Made by a program: the position numbers and the translations under genes
Origin: an uncultured Paraprevotella sp.
Lineage (GTDB): Bacteria > Bacteroidota > Bacteroidia > Bacteroidales > Bacteroidaceae
Direction: 5' to 3'
NCBI GenBank assembly: GCA_944321975.1
Contig: CALUNJ010000013.1
Coordinates: 1-41,216, forward strand
Length of the DNA stretch: 41,216 nt
Part shown: positions 17,922-25,591 of the stretch, piece by piece
Numbering within the stretch: the first letter of the stretch is position 1
How the letters are laid out: each line of letters begins with the position of its first letter
Notes under the pieces: model-generated
The model's database searches: none
The model's input: the letters and a program-made list of their open reading frames with translations, nothing else
Told to the model about the DNA's origin: nothing

Positions 17922-18687
17922 AGCTGAAATCGTGGAAAATTGGTTGCCGCGTTACACACAGCACCCCTTGTCGGATTTCGGGCAATGCGTCTTGCTGACC
18001 AACTTCAACAATTACGTGGACATCTTCTGCCAGCAGACTGGAACCGCCATTCCGGATTATGCCGCCAACATGAGAATGGCCACGGCCGGCGACATCACCA
18101 TCATCAACTTTGGGATGGGAAGCCCGAACGCGGCCATTGTCATGGATTTGCTCAGCGCCGTCAATCCAAAGGCTTGCCTGTTCCTGGGAAAATGTGGCGG
18201 AATCTCGCCCAAGACGAGATTGGGCGACTGGATCCTGCCTTTGGCCGGAATCCGTGGCGAAGGCACGTCGAACGACTATTATCCTCCCGAAGTTCCCGCA
18301 CTGCCGGCTTTCATGCTTCAAAGGGCAGTCTCCACAGCGGTCAGAAATGCCCGCCAAGATTATTGGACGGGCACGGTCTATACGACCAACCGGCGCATAT
18401 GGGAACATGACGAGAAGTTTAAGGCATATTTGAGGGAAACACGGGCAATGGGCGTGGACATGGAGACTGCCACTTTGTTCACTTGTGGCTTTGCCAACCA
18501 TATCCCCACCGGGGCCTTGCTGCTGGTGTCGGACAATCCGATGACTCCCGAAGGCGTGAAAACGGCAGAAAGCGACCGGAACGTGACACGAGGTTACGCC
18601 GCCGAGCATGTCCGGATAGGCATAGACGCGCTGAAACTCATTATCGGCCAACGGCAAACCGTGAGACATTTGAAATTTGATTGGTAA
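17911..18687 (+). CDS. amn: AMP nucleosidase
   Basis: A 258-aa nucleoside-phosphorylase-fold enzyme that splits AMP into adenine and ribose 5-phosphate. Visible landmarks are ITIINFGMGSPNAAIVMDLL, FLGKCGGISPKTRLGDWILP, MGVDMETATLFTCGF (the purine-binding MxxE region) and LLVSDNPMTPEGVKT, where SDNP matches the catalytic SD motif of the superfamily. It is the short type found in Bacteroidota, without the extra N-terminal domain of the 484-aa E. coli enzyme. The ATG at 17911 follows the promoter at 17858; the open frame upstream to 17854 is not needed. holA begins 22 nt downstream and is probably cotranscribed. Confidence 0.85.
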   Translation: MKTKAEIVENWLPRYTQHPLSDFGQCVLLTNFNNYVDIFCQQTGTAIPDYAANMRMATAGDITIINFGMGSPNAAIVMDLLSAVNPKACLFLGKCGGISPKTRLGDWILPLAGIRGEGTSNDYYPPEVPALPAFMLQRAVSTAVRNARQDYWTGTVYTTNRRIWEHDEKFKAYLRETRAMGVDMETATLFTCGFANHIPTGALLLVSDNPMTPEGVKTAESDRNVTRGYAAEHVRIGIDALKLIIGQRQTVRHLKFDW

Positions 18688-18709
18688 TTTCTGAAAGAGT
18701 AATAGGAGA

Positions 18710-19735
18710 ATGGCAGCAAAAAAAGAAGGGGTGACCTACGAAGAAATCATCCGAATGGTGAGGGCCGGGAATTTTGCCCCGATATATTACCTGATGGGCG
18801 AAGAGGATTATTATATAGACAAGGTGAGTGAGTTTATCGTGGATGCAGCCTTGAAGGAAGAAGAAAAAGATTTCAATCTCACAGTGTATTATGGCACAGA
18901 AACGACGACAGACGAAGTGATCAATGCAGCCAAACGATTTCCCATGATGGCGGAAAGGCAGGTCGTAATAGTGCGCGAAGCACAAAATATGGCAGGGAAG
19001 GAACATCTGTCGTATTACCTGGAACACCCGCAACCCACCACGGTCTTGATCGTGTGCCACAAACACGGCGTTTTGGACAAAAGAAAAAAGTTGGCGGCCG
19101 ACATTCAAAAAAAGGGCATATTGTTTGAATCTAAAAAATTATATGATAGCCAGCTCCCAGGCTTTGTCACCTCCTACTTGCAACGCAAGGGGATGACAAT
19201 GGAGCAACAGGCCGTAATGATGATTTGCGAGTTCGTGGGAAGCGACCTTTCGCGTCTGTCTGGCGAATTGGACAAATTGATTTTGGCACTGCCGGAAGGA
19301 GAGAGACGAATGAAGGCAGCTTTTGTAGAGACCCACGTAGGGATAAGCAAGGATTTTAACAACTTCGAATTGGTGTCAGCCTTAGTGGCCAAAGATGTTC
19401 TTAAGGTGAACCGCATAGTAAAATACTTCAACGATAACCCGAAGAATTTCTCGCTTCAACTGACCCTGTCTGTTTTGTACGGATTTTTTAGCAATCTGAT
19501 GATTGCTTACTATGCACCTCAGCGCACGGAGGAGGGGATTGCGGCTTGGATAGAGCAACCTCGTTGGCAAGTAACCCGGAACATACTTCCGGCCATGCGC
19601 AAATACTCGGGAGTAAAAGTGATGCAAATCATAGGAAAAATACGGGAAACTGATGCAAAATCCAAGGGAGTTGGCAACACCATTGCCACACCGGGCGGGC
19701 TTTTAAAGGAGTTATCCTACTTCATTTTGCATTAA
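18710..19735 (+). CDS. holA: DNA polymerase III subunit delta
   Basis: A 341-aa HolA, the clamp-loader subunit that opens the beta sliding clamp. The N-terminal AAA+-like domain has YYLMGEEDYYIDKVSEFI and later PTTVLIVCHKHGVLDKRKK. The middle carries SDLSRLSGELDKLIL, the signature around which HolA aligns. The C-terminal collar domain follows (LVSALVAKDVLKVNRIVKYF...FSLQLTLSVLYGFFSNLM). No Walker A motif is present, as expected for delta. It lies 22 nt after amn without its own promoter. Confidence 0.92.
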   Translation: MAAKKEGVTYEEIIRMVRAGNFAPIYYLMGEEDYYIDKVSEFIVDAALKEEEKDFNLTVYYGTETTTDEVINAAKRFPMMAERQVVIVREAQNMAGKEHLSYYLEHPQPTTVLIVCHKHGVLDKRKKLAADIQKKGILFESKKLYDSQLPGFVTSYLQRKGMTMEQQAVMMICEFVGSDLSRLSGELDKLILALPEGERRMKAAFVETHVGISKDFNNFELVSALVAKDVLKVNRIVKYFNDNPKNFSLQLTLSVLYGFFSNLMIAYYAPQRTEEGIAAWIEQPRWQVTRNILPAMRKYSGVKVMQIIGKIRETDAKSKGVGNTIATPGGLLKELSYFILH

Positions 19736-19845
19736 AATGCAGTAAAAAACAGCTATTTTATGCATTTCCATTTTTGTTAAAAAGTAATTTATCCTTCTTT
19801 AATATAAGGAGTTAAGCCATTTTTCACTTACTGAGATTTTAATAT

Positions 19846-19880
19846 TCCGGCTCGATCGTATCATCCGGCCGGATTTTTTT
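19846..19880 (+). terminator. terminator of amn-holA
   Basis: TCCGGC (19846-19851) pairs with GCCGGA (19868-19873) and is followed by seven T residues, about 110 nt after the holA stop. Confidence 0.55.
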
Positions 19881-20410
19881 AGTAATGGAAAAACAGCAGC
19901 AATAAGAAGAATTCGGAATTTATATTATGTTTTATTTGCATTTAAAAATCGAAAAAACACTTGTGCCGCTTCATGTTTCGGGTTTATATATATAAACCAA
20001 GCAAATGAATTCAAGTTTTGCTTCCCGTGGTTTAGATTTGTAAATGCAAGGCGTATGATTTATACACCTGAAGCATTACATATATAAATGAATTTTTATT
20101 CTTATCAAATTATCACATATATTTATTTGAAAACCAAAGATATTGCATTATTTATGGAATATGCGTAAAGTATATTCCACTACTATTTAAATCTATAAAA
20201 TCATATTTGGGTCCGATTTACAGCTTTAAAGACATCAACATACTAAAACCCATAAATTTAGCCGTGATTTTTAAACTTTATATTGAAATACTGAAGCAAG
20301 AAAGCATAATCTCCATCTTTACAAAGTTGAAACAAGCAAACTGGATTTTCACAAAACCAGCTTATCTGATAAATACAAATACATAAAAGTGAATTTAAAA
20401 ATATACTTTA
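19881..20410. other. long AT-rich gene-free stretch with inverted repeats
   Basis: More than 500 nt, far richer in A+T than the surrounding genes, with no plausible frame on either strand. It contains a perfect 18-bp palindrome at 19981-19998 (GGTTTATATATATAAACC), a 7-bp inverted repeat GGAATAT/ATATTCC at 20156-20178 and a small hairpin at 20341-20360. It ends at the XRE promoter. It could be a regulatory island, a decayed insertion or a curved-DNA segment. Confidence 0.5.
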
Positions 20411-20416
20411 TGTTTG

Positions 20417-20447
20417 TTGTGCAGAAGCATTTTTATTTTTACCTTTG
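20417..20447 (+). promoter_or_regulatory. promoter of the XRE regulator
   Basis: TTG at 20417-20419, a 20-nt spacer and TACCTTTG at 20440-20447, followed by the ATG at 20501. Confidence 0.6.
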
Positions 20448-20500
20448 TGAATCGAAAAATCAGGGCTGTTAACGGCTATGTTTTATAGGAGATAAAATAG

Positions 20501-20998
20501 ATGATGAAAGAACGAATCCTGCAAATCATGAAGAGGGAAAATATGACCCAACAAGAGTTTGCGAAAGCCATAGATGTCTCTCCGGCTTCCTTGTCAAACA
20601 TATTCAATGGAAAGACGAATCCGACCAACAATCATGTAACCGCTATTCACCGCCGTTTCCCGGATATTAATATAAATTGGTTGATGTTTGGTGAAGGAGA
20701 CATGTATGCAACTGTTTCAGCAGAAACCAACAACCAAGAAAGTGAACTTTCGGGTAAGGTTGACGAACGGCTTCCCGGCACAAAGCCTGAAGCCCCCACG
20801 CTGTTTTCCCACATCGAGCATGCAGGAACGGCTGCATGTCCTAATTCTTCAAAAGAGGACGAAAATGAAGGAGGAGGTTCTGGGAAAAGCGTGGTTCCGG
20901 TTGTTCGCGAGGTAATAAAATATGTTGATAAACCACAGCGTAAAATCACGGAAATACGGATATTCTTTGATGATGGAACTTTCGAAGCTTTTAGCTAA
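20501..20998 (+). CDS. XRE-family helix-turn-helix protein
   Basis: A 165-aa DNA-binding protein. Residues 1-60 form a Cro/CI-type HTH: ILQIMKRENMTQQEFAKAID, then VSPASLSNIFNGKTNPTNNH, closing with the INWLMFGEGDMY block typical of Bacteroidales members of this family. A low-complexity linker rich in Ser/Glu/Gly follows. The C-terminal tail KITEIRIFFDDGTFEAF is conserved in similar Bacteroidales regulators as I know them; its role is unknown. ATGATG gives two possible starts, 20501 or 20504. It lies alone downstream of the AT-rich gap. I see no toxin-antitoxin or phage partner next to it. Confidence 0.85.
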   Translation: MMKERILQIMKRENMTQQEFAKAIDVSPASLSNIFNGKTNPTNNHVTAIHRRFPDININWLMFGEGDMYATVSAETNNQESELSGKVDERLPGTKPEAPTLFSHIEHAGTAACPNSSKEDENEGGGSGKSVVPVVREVIKYVDKPQRKITEIRIFFDDGTFEAFS

Positions 20999-21357
20999 TC
21001 GTTCGCAAAAATGGTTACAAGCAAAATCTTCCATAAGTTTTATGAATATCGAAAACATTGTTCGATGGGAGACAAGGAGGGGGTAAAAGGCTTGCCCCTG
21101 TTTTTGCCGATTGGCTTAACACGCGAACCAACAAAAGCACATTCCTTTCCTAAAGATATCTTGCGACGGTCTCCGACATTCCCTTTGGATGCCGTCGCGG
21201 ATGTCTTTCTCCTATTTGCGCCTTTATAAGGCTCCTTCAAATAGTGATTTTGCCGTAAAACCTGCGGCCAGAAATCTTTTCCGGTTTCCTCCAACGTTTT
21301 TCTCAGCGTACAGACGGATTTCTTGCACGCCGAGCATGAAATTCGATTTTTTTTGTG
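20999..21357. other. gene-free gap before pyrK
   Basis: About 360 nt. Open frames exist on both strands but lack promoters, recognisable domains and family-like composition. I see no strong hairpin or repeat here. Confidence 0.4.
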
Positions 21358-21365
21358 TATGTTTG
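21358..21365 (+). promoter_or_regulatory. -7 promoter box of pyrK-pyrD
   Basis: TATGTTTG lies 45 nt before the pyrK ATG at 21411. It fixes that start, since the open frame extends upstream past the promoter. Confidence 0.55.
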
Positions 21366-21410
21366 TACACAAAGAAATGTGGCTTTGCAGCCAGCGAACA
21401 ACTATACTTT

Positions 21411-22187
21411 ATGAAGAAATATATTTTAGACTTGAAGGTCACGGCTTCTGAACACCTCCGCGAGGGGTATGTATTGCTGAAGCTGACAGACGACATCCCC
21501 TTGCCCCAGATGCTTCCCGGCCAGTTTGCGGAATTGAAAGTGGACGGTTCGGAAACCACTTTTCTGCGGCGTCCTATTTCCATTAATTATGTCGATGAGA
21601 GGCAAAATGAAGTGTGGTTCCTCATCCACGAGGTGGGCGCCGGGACAAGGAAGCTGGGTGAGTTGGTTCCGGGATGCCGGCTGAACGTGGTCATGCCTTT
21701 AGGAAAAGGCTTCACTTTGCCGGAAAATCCAGGCACGAAAGTATTGCTCGTGGGAGGAGGCGTAGGCACGGCTCCTTTGCTCTATTTGGGAAAGAAAATG
21801 GCGGAAACAGGATGCCATCCGACATTCCTGTTAGGCGGACGCTCCGCAGGCGACTTACTGCAATTGGAAATGTTCCAAGAACTGGGCGACGTATATGTCA
21901 CCACGGAAGACGGTTCGGCCGGAGAGCGCGGTTTCGTAACCCAACATTCGATATTGTCCCGCGCGCATTTTGACCGTATCGCCACTTGCGGCCCCAAACC
22001 AATGATGATGGCTGTGGCGCGTTACGCCCGTGAGGCAGGAATCCCATGTGAGGTCTCTCTGGAAAACTCAATGGCATGCGGACTTGGCGCGTGCCTGTGT
22101 TGTGTGGAAAATACGAAGGAAGGGCACGTTTGCGTGTGCAAAGAAGGCCCGGTTTTCAATATAGATCAATTGTTATGGCAGATTTAA
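21411..22187 (+). CDS. pyrK: dihydroorotate dehydrogenase electron transfer subunit
   Basis: A 258-aa PyrK. It carries electrons from the PyrD flavin to NAD+ in class 1B dihydroorotate dehydrogenase. It has a ferredoxin-reductase-type fold with the FAD motif RRPISI (RPxS) around residue 52 and the nucleotide-binding [16 protein letters not shown]. The C-terminal [2Fe-2S] ligands appear as [11 protein letters not shown] followed by a fourth Cys in HVCVC. The stop overlaps pyrD by 13 nt, consistent with two subunits of one complex made together. Confidence 0.93.
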   Translation: MKKYILDLKVTASEHLREGYVLLKLTDDIPLPQMLPGQFAELKVDGSETTFLRRPISINYVDERQNEVWFLIHEVGAGTRKLGELVPGCRLNVVMPLGKGFTLPENPGTKVLLVGGGVGTAPLLYLGKKMAETGCHPTFLLGGRSAGDLLQLEMFQELGDVYVTTEDGSAGERGFVTQHSILSRAHFDRIATCGPKPMMMAVARYAREAGIPCEVSLENSMACGLGACLCCVENTKEGHVCVCKEGPVFNIDQLLWQI

Positions 22188-23086
22188 GAGTAAACATAGG
22201 GAAGTTGCAGCTAAAAAATCCCGTAATGACTGCTTCCGGAACTTTCGGCTACGGCTTGGAGTTTGCGGATTTCGTGAATTTGGAAGACATCGGTGGAATT
22301 ATCGTGAAAGGCACCACGCTCTATCCGCGTGAAGGGAACCCCTATCCCCGCATGGCGGAGACGCCACAGGGCATGCTGAACTGCGTGGGGTTGCAAAACA
22401 AGGGGGTAGACTATTTTTGCAAATACATTTATCCGCAAATAGAGGGAATCGGGACGAACATGATTGTCAATGTTTCCGGGTCGTGTTGCGAAGATTATGC
22501 AGAATGTGCGGCGCGGATCGGCGAACTGGAACATATTCCCGCCATTGAGCTGAACATTTCCTGCCCCAACGTGAAAGAAGGCGGGATGGCGTTCGGGGTA
22601 ACGCCACAAGGTGCCGAGTCCGTGGTGAAAGCGGTGCGCGAGGCATACCGGAAGACCCTCATCGTGAAACTCTCGCCCAACGTGACCGACATTGCAGAAA
22701 TTGCCCGTAGCGTGGAAGCAGCAGGAGCCGACGCGGTGAGCCTCATCAACACGCTGATGGGCATGGCCATCGACATCGAGAAGCGGCGCCCGGTGTTGTC
22801 TATTTCCACCGGCGGGTTGAGCGGGCCGGCCGTGAAGCCCGTGGCCTTGCGCATGGTGTGGCAAGTGGCCAAGGCTGTGCGGATCCCCGTGGTGGGGCTG
22901 GGCGGAATCATGAACGCCGCCGACGCCATCGAATTCATGTTGGCCGGAGCTACTGCGATAGAGATAGGCACAGCAAATTTCATCGACCCGGCCATCACCG
23001 TGAAAGTAGCCCGTGGCATCGACGAATACCTGGAACGGCATGGATATGCCTCCGTGCAGGACATCATCGGGAGACTGGAAGCGTAA
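22175..23086 (+). CDS. pyrD: dihydroorotate dehydrogenase, class 1B catalytic subunit
   Basis: A 303-aa FMN enzyme of pyrimidine synthesis that oxidises dihydroorotate to orotate. Landmarks are [23 protein letters not shown], the active-site Cys130 in [28 protein letters not shown], and the FMN-phosphate segments [16 protein letters not shown] and GLGGI...[13 protein letters not shown] Cys base and a PyrK partner define class 1B. The ATG at 22175 lies within the end of pyrK; the longer open frame upstream is not used. Confidence 0.96.
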   Translation: MADLRVNIGKLQLKNPVMTASGTFGYGLEFADFVNLEDIGGIIVKGTTLYPREGNPYPRMAETPQGMLNCVGLQNKGVDYFCKYIYPQIEGIGTNMIVNVSGSCCEDYAECAARIGELEHIPAIELNISCPNVKEGGMAFGVTPQGAESVVKAVREAYRKTLIVKLSPNVTDIAEIARSVEAAGADAVSLINTLMGMAIDIEKRRPVLSISTGGLSGPAVKPVALRMVWQVAKAVRIPVVGLGGIMNAADAIEFMLAGATAIEIGTANFIDPAITVKVARGIDEYLERHGYASVQDIIGRLEA

Positions 23087-23120
23087 ATAGGTTTTCCCCT
23101 ATCGCTTTTTCGGGTTTTCC

Positions 23121-23153
23121 CTTTGAGACTCAAAGTGTTTGTGCTTATATTTG
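23121..23153 (+). promoter_or_regulatory. promoter with an overlapping palindrome, lipoprotein gene
   Basis: TTTG at 23122-23125, a 20-nt spacer and TATATTTG at 23146-23153 form the promoter. The -33 box lies inside CTTTGAGACTCAAAG (23121-23135), a perfect 7-bp inverted repeat with a 1-nt centre, placed like an operator. Confidence 0.55.
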
Positions 23154-23171
23154 TGCTATGGTAGGATAAAA

Positions 23172-23774
23172 ATGCATGGGCTTATGGAGAGGTTAAAACA
23201 TTATGGGTTGATGGTAGTTCTCTGCTGCTTGGCAATCGTGCTTGGCGGATGCGAGACCGACGATGACTATCGGGGATATATCTTGTCCGGACGCTGGTTC
23301 GGAGATTTGGGCATGATGATAGACGGACAACCGGCCATCGGGTCGGACTTGGAATTCATACCCAATGACTACTATGGATATACGCAAGGATATGGCTACG
23401 AGACGGATTATTATCGCGGTTTCTGGGGTATTGAAACGGTGGAACACTATTTCACCTGGATGGTGCGCGACGGCATCATCTATTTGCGTTTCGACGATCC
23501 AGACCTGGATTGTAACATTCATGACTACAGTCTTTCTCCCGATTATTTCGAAGGGTACATGGACGGCATTTATTCTTCCGTTTGGTTCAGTTTGCGGAAC
23601 TACGACCGTTATTGGGACCGCTATGGCTATTTTGACAACTATTATTCTTATCGGCTCCTGCAGATGCCTGCGGACAGTTTAGGAATAGCGAATGCGGACA
23701 ACAGCCCTGAGTGTGTACGAAGGGTGAATCTGAAAACCGGGGAGACACAACCGGAAGAGGGAAGTGCCGAATGA
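23172..23774 (+). CDS. Tyr/Asp-rich lipoprotein of unknown function
   Basis: A 200-aa predicted lipoprotein. The signal peptide LMVVLCCLAIVLGGC ends in a lipobox (VLGGC), giving a lipidated Cys followed by ETDDDY. An Asp at +3 or later is compatible with outer-membrane or surface display, which is inference. The mature protein is extremely rich in Tyr, Asp and Gly, for example NDYYGYTQGYGYETDYYRG and NYDRYWDRYGYFDNYYSYR. There are few Lys. I do not recognise a domain. I chose the ATG at 23172 because it follows the -7 box at 23146-23153; an ATG at 23184 is also possible. Confidence 0.7.
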   Translation: MHGLMERLKHYGLMVVLCCLAIVLGGCETDDDYRGYILSGRWFGDLGMMIDGQPAIGSDLEFIPNDYYGYTQGYGYETDYYRGFWGIETVEHYFTWMVRDGIIYLRFDDPDLDCNIHDYSLSPDYFEGYMDGIYSSVWFSLRNYDRYWDRYGYFDNYYSYRLLQMPADSLGIANADNSPECVRRVNLKTGETQPEEGSAE

Positions 23775-23792
23775 CCATCCCCCCGGGGCATT

Positions 23793-23851
23793 CATGCGAG
23801 ACAATACGAGCTGCACCTCTTGGAAGAGGGCAGCTCGTATTGTCTCGCATG
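23793..23851. other. 59-nt near-perfect hairpin after the lipoprotein gene
   Basis: A 22-bp perfect stem (23793-23814 with 23830-23851) is topped, after a single A bulge, by an inner CCTCT/AGAGG stem. It begins 19 nt after the stop. No T-tract follows, so it is not a standard intrinsic terminator. It could be a strong 3'-end stabiliser, a processed small RNA or a remnant of a mobile repeat. Confidence 0.7.
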
Positions 23852-23882
23852 CGTGGTGGTTCATTATATGCCGATGAAAAGG

Positions 23883-23906
23883 TAGATTCTTAGTGGGGAG
23901 AATCTA
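23883..23906. other. 8-bp inverted repeat
   Basis: TAGATTCT (23883-23890) and AGAATCTA (23899-23906) flank 8 nt, lying between the 59-nt hairpin and element C. Confidence 0.4.
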
Positions 23907-23951
23907 AAATGAAGGGGAAAACGCGCGACAGGATAAGACAAAAATGGGGGT

Positions 23952-24069
23952 GTCAGGAGGAACGCAAATTTTCGTCAAGCGATTCACTTTTTTTTCTCAG
24001 GCAAAAAAATGTGAATCGCTTGAGAAAAATCCGAGCACTTCAAAATTTTATTATTTCATTGATTATTAA
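23952..24069. repeat. 22-bp-period box array, element C
   Basis: Four boxes: GTCAGGAG at 23952-23959, GTCAAGCG at 23974-23981, CTCAGGCA at 23996-24003 and CGCTTGAG (reverse) at 24017-24024, spaced 22, 22 and 21 bp. TCAAGCGATTCAC (23975-23987) and its exact complement (24011-24023) form a 13-bp inverted pair. ATTGATTATTAA at 24058-24069 follows the last box by 33 nt. It lies in the convergent gap between the lipoprotein and MBL genes. The rest of that gap (24070-24301) holds a small GC-rich hairpin near 24130-24160 and no gene. Confidence 0.8.
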
Positions 24070-24301
24070 CCGAATGGAATTCCCCCTTACAAATAAGGCC
24101 ATATAGATTGGGGAACGGGGCTTGCGGCAGGAGAAAGGACGGGATTCTCCTTCCCCCCTGCCGGGGAAAATCCGGAAGGGAGGGTAGAAGGCTGTCATGA
24201 GGAGAAAATGAAACGGGCGCATTTCTCCTTGGCGAGGAAGCGGGAAACAGCTTCCCGCCACATTTCTGCTGCCCGAAGGTCAGAGGTATAGAAGGAGAAT
24301 G

Positions 24302-24949
24302 TCAGCAGACATAAGGGTTGTGCCACCTCTCGAAACCGATTTGCGTTTGAGGGCCATGTCCGGGATAAACCGTAGTGTCTGCAGGAAGGGCAAACAGCTT
24401 GTTTTTCAAGCTGTCCATCAGCTGGCCTGTATTTCCGCCCGGCAGGTCGCTACGTCCGACGCTACAATAAAATAAGGTGTCGCCCACGAAAACCGCTTTT
24501 TCCGCTTCGCAGTAAAAGCAAATCCCGCCAGGCGTGTGTCCCGGAGTGGCCAACACCTTCAGCCCATGACGGCCGAAAAGCACTTCGTCGCCCTCTTCCA
24601 GATAGCGGGACGCCTTGGGGGATAATCCGTTTCTCATAGACTGCACCAGCGGACCGAAAATATCCGCTCCCATGCCTTCATAGACCGCTTCGTCTGCCTT
24701 GCAATACTCCGGGGCTACGCCATAGGTTTCCCAGACGAAAGCCGCCCCGAAACAATGGTCATAGTGCATGTGCGTGCAAATGTGGTGTTTGACTTCCAAC
24801 CGGTGGTTCTCCACATATTCCTTGATTTGCCTGCGGTCATCGTCGGTGAGTGCCCCGCAGTCTATGATAACCGCTTCCTTGGTGTCGTCGCCGACGACAT
24901 AACAATTTTCCCCCAACATGTTCATTGAGAATGACTTGACTGTCCACAT
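24302..24949 (-). CDS. MBL-fold metallo-hydrolase (glyoxalase II-like)
   Basis: A 215-aa metallo-beta-lactamase-fold hydrolase. The metal motif is THMHYDH (HxHxDH), followed by ATPGHTPGGICFYC (third-His region), FVGDTLFYCSVGRSDLPGGN (bridging Asp) and VYPGHGPQTQIGFE (final His). The GDTLF..xGRxDL block is typical of the YcbL/glyoxalase II-like group that hydrolyses thioesters. The substrate is not determined. It is the last gene of the leftward unit, 12 nt after rsmG. Confidence 0.9.
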   Translation of the reverse strand: MWTVKSFSMNMLGENCYVVGDDTKEAVIIDCGALTDDDRRQIKEYVENHRLEVKHHICTHMHYDHCFGAAFVWETYGVAPEYCKADEAVYEGMGADIFGPLVQSMRNGLSPKASRYLEEGDEVLFGRHGLKVLATPGHTPGGICFYCEAEKAVFVGDTLFYCSVGRSDLPGGNTGQLMDSLKNKLFALPADTTVYPGHGPQTQIGFERWHNPYVC

Positions 24950-24961
24950 ACATAAAAAACC

Positions 24962-25582
24962 TTAGAGTGAGACATAAATGACCTTCTTCGTGTCAAAATA
25001 CTCTTCATGGAAATAATCGCTGAGAGAAGTGACCACTGCATGGTGCCTGAAAGGCAGTATTTCACGTCCCACCTCACCTCCCTTCAGGCAGATCAGCCCG
25101 TTGGGCATGCCGTTGTGCGAGTCTTTGGCAATGTTCTTGCGCACGACCTTGACCAGGTCCGCCAACGGCATGACGGCCCGGCTCACGACGAAGTCGAATT
25201 TACCCTTTTCGTCTTCCACACGCTCGTGGCAACATGTCACGTTCTGCAGCCCGATGCCTTGGGCCACTTCCATACAGACTTTGAGTTTCTTCCCGATGCT
25301 GTCCACCAAATGAAAATGGCAATCAGGAAACATGATGGCCAGCGGAATGCCCGGGAAGCCGCCCCCGGTGCCGATGTCCATCACTGTCGTGCCGGGCTTG
25401 AAGCGTATGACTTCCGCGATGCCCAATGAATGCAACACATGATGTTCATACAAGTTGTCGATGTCCTTTCTGGAAATCACGTTGATTTTCGCGTTCCAGT
25501 CATGATATAATGCGTCCAGCATCCGATATTGTTCCTTCTGCGTCTCCGTCAGGTCAGGAAAGTATTTCAGTATTTGTTCCAT
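24962..25582 (-). CDS. rsmG: 16S rRNA (guanine527-N7)-methyltransferase
   Basis: A 206-aa RsmG/GidB that methylates G527 of 16S rRNA. The AdoMet-binding motif is MDIGTGGGFPGIPLAI, preceded by WNAKINVISRKDIDNLYEHHVLHSL, the family signature. The later FDFVVSRAVMPL region is also characteristic. Length is normal. It lies 9 nt after the DUF3298 lipoprotein gene and 12 nt before the MBL hydrolase. Confidence 0.95.
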   Translation of the reverse strand: MEQILKYFPDLTETQKEQYRMLDALYHDWNAKINVISRKDIDNLYEHHVLHSLGIAEVIRFKPGTTVMDIGTGGGFPGIPLAIMFPDCHFHLVDSIGKKLKVCMEVAQGIGLQNVTCCHERVEDEKGKFDFVVSRAVMPLADLVKVVRKNIAKDSHNGMPNGLICLKGGEVGREILPFRHHAVVTSLSDYFHEEYFDTKKVIYVSL

Positions 25583-25591
25583 TGTATCTTT

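Noticed and set aside
20501..20998. prophage repressor or antitoxin
   Set aside because: XRE fold only. No phage, toxin or integrase gene adjoins it, and the C-terminal tail fits a chromosomal Bacteroidales regulator.
21040..21372. 110-codon frame on the minus strand before pyrK
   Set aside because: It has no promoter, no recognisable domain and unusual composition, and it overlaps the pyrK promoter region.
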